Shown piece by piece: positions 61,680 through 64,000 of a stretch of 64,000 nt of DNA. The notes under the pieces are model-generated. The model did not search any database, was not told the DNA's origin, and saw only the letters and a program-made list of their open reading frames with translations. Each line of letters opens with the position of its first letter. Position 1 is the first letter of the stretch. The stretch is taken from assembly GCA_963815505.1 (NCBI GenBank), contig CAWFGU010000005.1, forward strand, positions 62,001-126,000, written 5' to 3'. Origin of the DNA: CAXBBB01 sp963815505. Its GTDB lineage: Bacteria > Bacteroidota > Rhodothermia > Rhodothermales > BA12. Position numbers and translations under genes: made by a program.

Positions 61680-61852
61680 ACCGGACCGCGCTCTCAGAGC
61701 GACTCGTGCGTGAACTGCCCCGCACAGCGTGAAGCCATGCGGATTGAGCGAGCGCTGAACCAGGGCTGCGCTGCGGCAACTCATCTACACGCACGGCACT
61801 TCCTCACACGCTACGATCCCTGATTAATCGGCACAGCATGGAGAAAATCGGC

Positions 61853-63763
61853 TCAGGCTTCTGCGACGAGGTCCAAAACGGTGATGCCTTTTCGCGCGCG
61901 GTCGAGGCGGGCGAGCGCTTGGGGATCCGACGACCAGCGGGGGCGGACGCGCGGTTCGATCAGGATGCCGCGTTCGGTGAGTGCCTCCAGCGCGGGAAGG
62001 TGGTGCAGGCCCATTTTCCCGGCGAGCAGAGGCCAAAACTCGGCGCCGCCAGCGAGGTGGGCAAGCAGGTCACGCAGGCCGCTCAGGTAGATGAGGTCTT
62101 TGGTGAGGCCGCCGCCTCGGTGCAGGCGCAGCGCCACGTCGAACGCCGCGCGCGGCCCAAGCCCGGCGGCCTCGCCGACCCGCCGCACCGTTTCTGGAAA
62201 CTCCGCGCCGCGTGCCAGCGCGTCGGCGCCGATGACGCGGGCAGCGAGCGTGCGAAACCGCTCGGCGTTCAGGCCACCCACCAGCCACTCGCTCAGCACG
62301 GCCAAGCCTTCCTGCAAGCCTTCGTAGCCTGCCGTGCCGTGCTGGAGGAGCCGGAGCGGTTGGGCCTTGCCGTTGTAGAACGTGAGCACGTGGGTTCCGA
62401 CTTCGTGCGCCAAAAGTGCCGGAATGCGCTCGGCGGCAATGAGCGCGTGCCCGCCCACGAGAAGCCGACCGCTCGACACCATCAGGCGTCCCGTCATGTC
62501 GTGGCGGATCTCGACCGTCGCGTCTACGCCGTTCCACTGCGCCTGCAAGTGCTCGATCTCGGCCCGCGCGTGGGCGGCGAAGACGGTCGCGCCGACTTGC
62601 TCGACACCCTGGACCGACGACTCGGGAAGCGCCGCGACCAACTGGTGCGCGAGCGTGAGCACGTCGGTGTCTGGCGCGCCGTAAAGCGCGATGCTGCCAG
62701 GCAGAAACGACGGCGTCTCGATATTCAAGATCATCTGGATCTTGGCCGCCGTCTCGTCTCGCTTCTCGCGAAGCAGATCGGCTACGACCGGGTCGTCCAC
62801 CTGCTCGAGCGGGAGGTTGAACAGCTGCCTTCGAACGGCGTCCGGGTCAAACGTGAGCGGACGGTAGAGCAGTTCGGGCGCCGATTTTCGGCTGCCCGTG
62901 CTAAACTCCTCCCAAGCGGCGGCACCGTTGACGGGTGTCACCTGGAGCAGAAAACCGAACGCATCGCTGCACGCGCTCAGGCCCTGGTCGACGACGTGGG
63001 CGGCGGGTTCGAGGTGGCGACGCCCGATCCCGCTTGCGCGCTTGGGCATCGGCGCACTGGTGGCCCGTGCGAACGTCGAGGCGGCGCGGTCGAGTGCCGG
63101 TGCGAGGGCAGAGCGCAGGTCGGCCAGCACGCCCGGATAGAACTCGCCATCCCGCTCGTTGACGTAGATCGCGTCGACCGCCAGGCCGATCAGACCGATC
63201 GTGCCCTTGGATTCGGACAGCAGGGGAGGGCGTCCCGGCGAGGCGGGGGCGTCGGTGGACACTTCGGACACCTCGGCGCCCTGTCCCGCGACCTCGATAC
63301 CCGACAGGGCGTCGGCGAGCGCGTCGGCAGTGTAGCGGAGTGGCCCGCTCGCCTCCACAGGTACGAACACCGCAAAGCCGGGACGCCTACCGAACGGGTC
63401 GATGTCATCGCCATCCTGTCCGAGCGCCGTCCAGACCTCTACCACCAGTAGAGCGCCGCCGACCTCGCCCACGCGCTCCGCGATCGCCTGCACGAGCGCC
63501 GGTAGGTCGCCGTCGGTACCGCTGGCGTCGATGACGTGCGCCGATGCCACGGATGCCAGCCTGTGCGCTGCCGAATCGGTCGCTGCGGCTTCGTGCGCCG
63601 GATCCGTGCCGGATCGCTTCGTGCGTCGGTGCACGACGAGTAGTAGCGCTGCGTGATCTACGAAGACCGTACCCCCGGCGGGCAAATCGGCCCGGAACGG
63701 CTCACCTGCGGCAAGAGCAGCGTCCAGGTTTTCGAGGAGTGAGGTGGCAGGTGTCTGGTTCAT
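61853..63763 (-). CDS. DUF1704 metallopeptidase (QEGLA-motif, tyrosine-carboxypeptidase-like)
   Basis: 636 residues. The gene product carries the DUF1704 signature: HEVGTHVLTFYNG (HExxxH-type zinc motif, ~residue 450) and the GLQEGLAVLSEWL block ~30 residues later that names the family 'flavohemoglobin expression-modulating QEGLA motif protein'. The same fold is used by the eukaryotic tubulin tyrosine carboxypeptidase MATCAP (established family link). The N-terminal ~270 residues are an N-formylglutamate-amidohydrolase-like or unknown region that is acidic and poorly conserved. Cytosolic; no signal peptide. The substrate in bacteria is unknown. Confidence 0.85.
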   Translation of the reverse strand: MNQTPATSLLENLDAALAAGEPFRADLPAGGTVFVDHAALLLVVHRRTKRSGTDPAHEAAATDSAAHRLASVASAHVIDASGTDGDLPALVQAIAERVGEVGGALLVVEVWTALGQDGDDIDPFGRRPGFAVFVPVEASGPLRYTADALADALSGIEVAGQGAEVSEVSTDAPASPGRPPLLSESKGTIGLIGLAVDAIYVNERDGEFYPGVLADLRSALAPALDRAASTFARATSAPMPKRASGIGRRHLEPAAHVVDQGLSACSDAFGFLLQVTPVNGAAAWEEFSTGSRKSAPELLYRPLTFDPDAVRRQLFNLPLEQVDDPVVADLLREKRDETAAKIQMILNIETPSFLPGSIALYGAPDTDVLTLAHQLVAALPESSVQGVEQVGATVFAAHARAEIEHLQAQWNGVDATVEIRHDMTGRLMVSSGRLLVGGHALIAAERIPALLAHEVGTHVLTFYNGKAQPLRLLQHGTAGYEGLQEGLAVLSEWLVGGLNAERFRTLAARVIGADALARGAEFPETVRRVGEAAGLGPRAAFDVALRLHRGGGLTKDLIYLSGLRDLLAHLAGGAEFWPLLAGKMGLHHLPALEALTERGILIEPRVRPRWSSDPQALARLDRARKGITVLDLVAEA

Positions 63764-63899
63764 GGTGCGGAGCGGGTGGGAGCGAGTGCGTCCGCGCCGG
63801 TGGTGAGGTCGAGCGGAATCGTGGATGGGCTTAGGCAGGAAAATCCGGCACTCGAACGTGGCACAAAAGACTGCGCCGTCAAGCGTCCTCGGTCCTCGG

Positions 63900-64000
63900 T
63901 CACTTCTGCCGCGCCTGCTCGCGCTTCACGTAGAGGTAGAGGCTCTCGACCTCGCTGCGCGCCCACGGCGTTTTGCGCAGAAAGCGAAGACTCGACGTGA
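63900..64000 (-). CDS. VF530-family (DUF2132) DNA-binding protein, 3' end only
   Basis: The last ~33 codons read TSSLRFLRKTPWARSEVESL then YLYVKREQARQK and TGA at 63900-63902. The S-L-x-F-L-R-K-T-P-W-A-R-x-x-V-E-x-L-Y pattern is diagnostic of VF530, a small ~75-90 residue fold thought to bind DNA. The start lies beyond the right edge of the window. It stands 136 bp upstream of the DUF1704 gene, on the same strand. Confidence 0.8.
   Translation of the reverse strand, partial: TSSLRFLRKTPWARSEVESLYLYVKREQARQK

Overview
This is a GC-rich, gene-dense chromosomal window made mostly of housekeeping genes, with no phage, CRISPR array, conjugative module or intact transposon. Several signs point to a member of the Rhodothermales or a nearby lineage of the Bacteroidota/Rhodothermota group: few Shine-Dalgarno sites, recurrent TATCTTT-type -7 promoter boxes upstream of start codons, LolA, many lipoprotein and Sec signal peptides (outer membrane present), DUF1460, CreD, and LytS/LytR-like and hybrid kinases. 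The taxonomic placement is inference.

Layout. 0-5.2 kb: a badly broken FxLYD-domain gene, a VanX-like dipeptidase, an RlmI-like methyltransferase, a phosphodiester glycosidase lipoprotein and a DUF4097 surface protein. 5.2-9.5 kb: a fatty-acid unit (TetR-type regulator with a palindromic site, long-chain acyl-CoA synthetase, acyl-CoA dehydrogenase) ending in a strong bidirectional terminator. 9.5-14.5 kb: SpoIID-like protein with a coupled 55-codon gene, then a LytTR regulator and its PDZ/GAF histidine kinase. 14.6-21.4 kb: tatD, a dead NAD(P)-binding gene, creD, aat, a DUF1460 amidase, pfkA and a TPR remnant. 21.6-25.6 kb: a metal (Mn/Zn/Fe) ABC importer behind a DtxR/MntR-like palindrome. 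25.8-33.7 kb: hybrid kinase, CcmF-type haem lyase, outer-membrane barrel, CopA.

33.7-46.1 kb holds, all on the minus strand and in this order of transcription, recQ, thrS, infC, rpmI, rplT, pheS, pheT, a coiled-coil gene, zapA, a 6S RNA candidate and rny. The thrS-infC-rpmI-rplT-pheST order is the one known from E. coli, and infC can only be read full length from a non-canonical AUU start. 46.2-64 kb: a second hybrid kinase, M1 peptidase, serine hydrolase, surE, a YbhN-like flippase-family protein with lolA, a cysteine-less four-helix protein, uvrC, a GH18-like lipoprotein, an M28 peptidase, a DUF1704 metallopeptidase and the 3' end of a VF530 gene.

The most interesting items are not a new multi-gene system but: the 6S RNA next to zapA (nested helices with a symmetric 14/14 bubble), the AUU start of infC, hairpins punctuating the translation operon, two operator-like palindromes, a 55-aa protein with an ideal ribosome-binding site, a cysteine-free relative of four-helix copper-storage proteins, several families of short palindromic repeats, and an unusual density of frameshifts (six loci) that is either real gene decay or residual sequencing indels.
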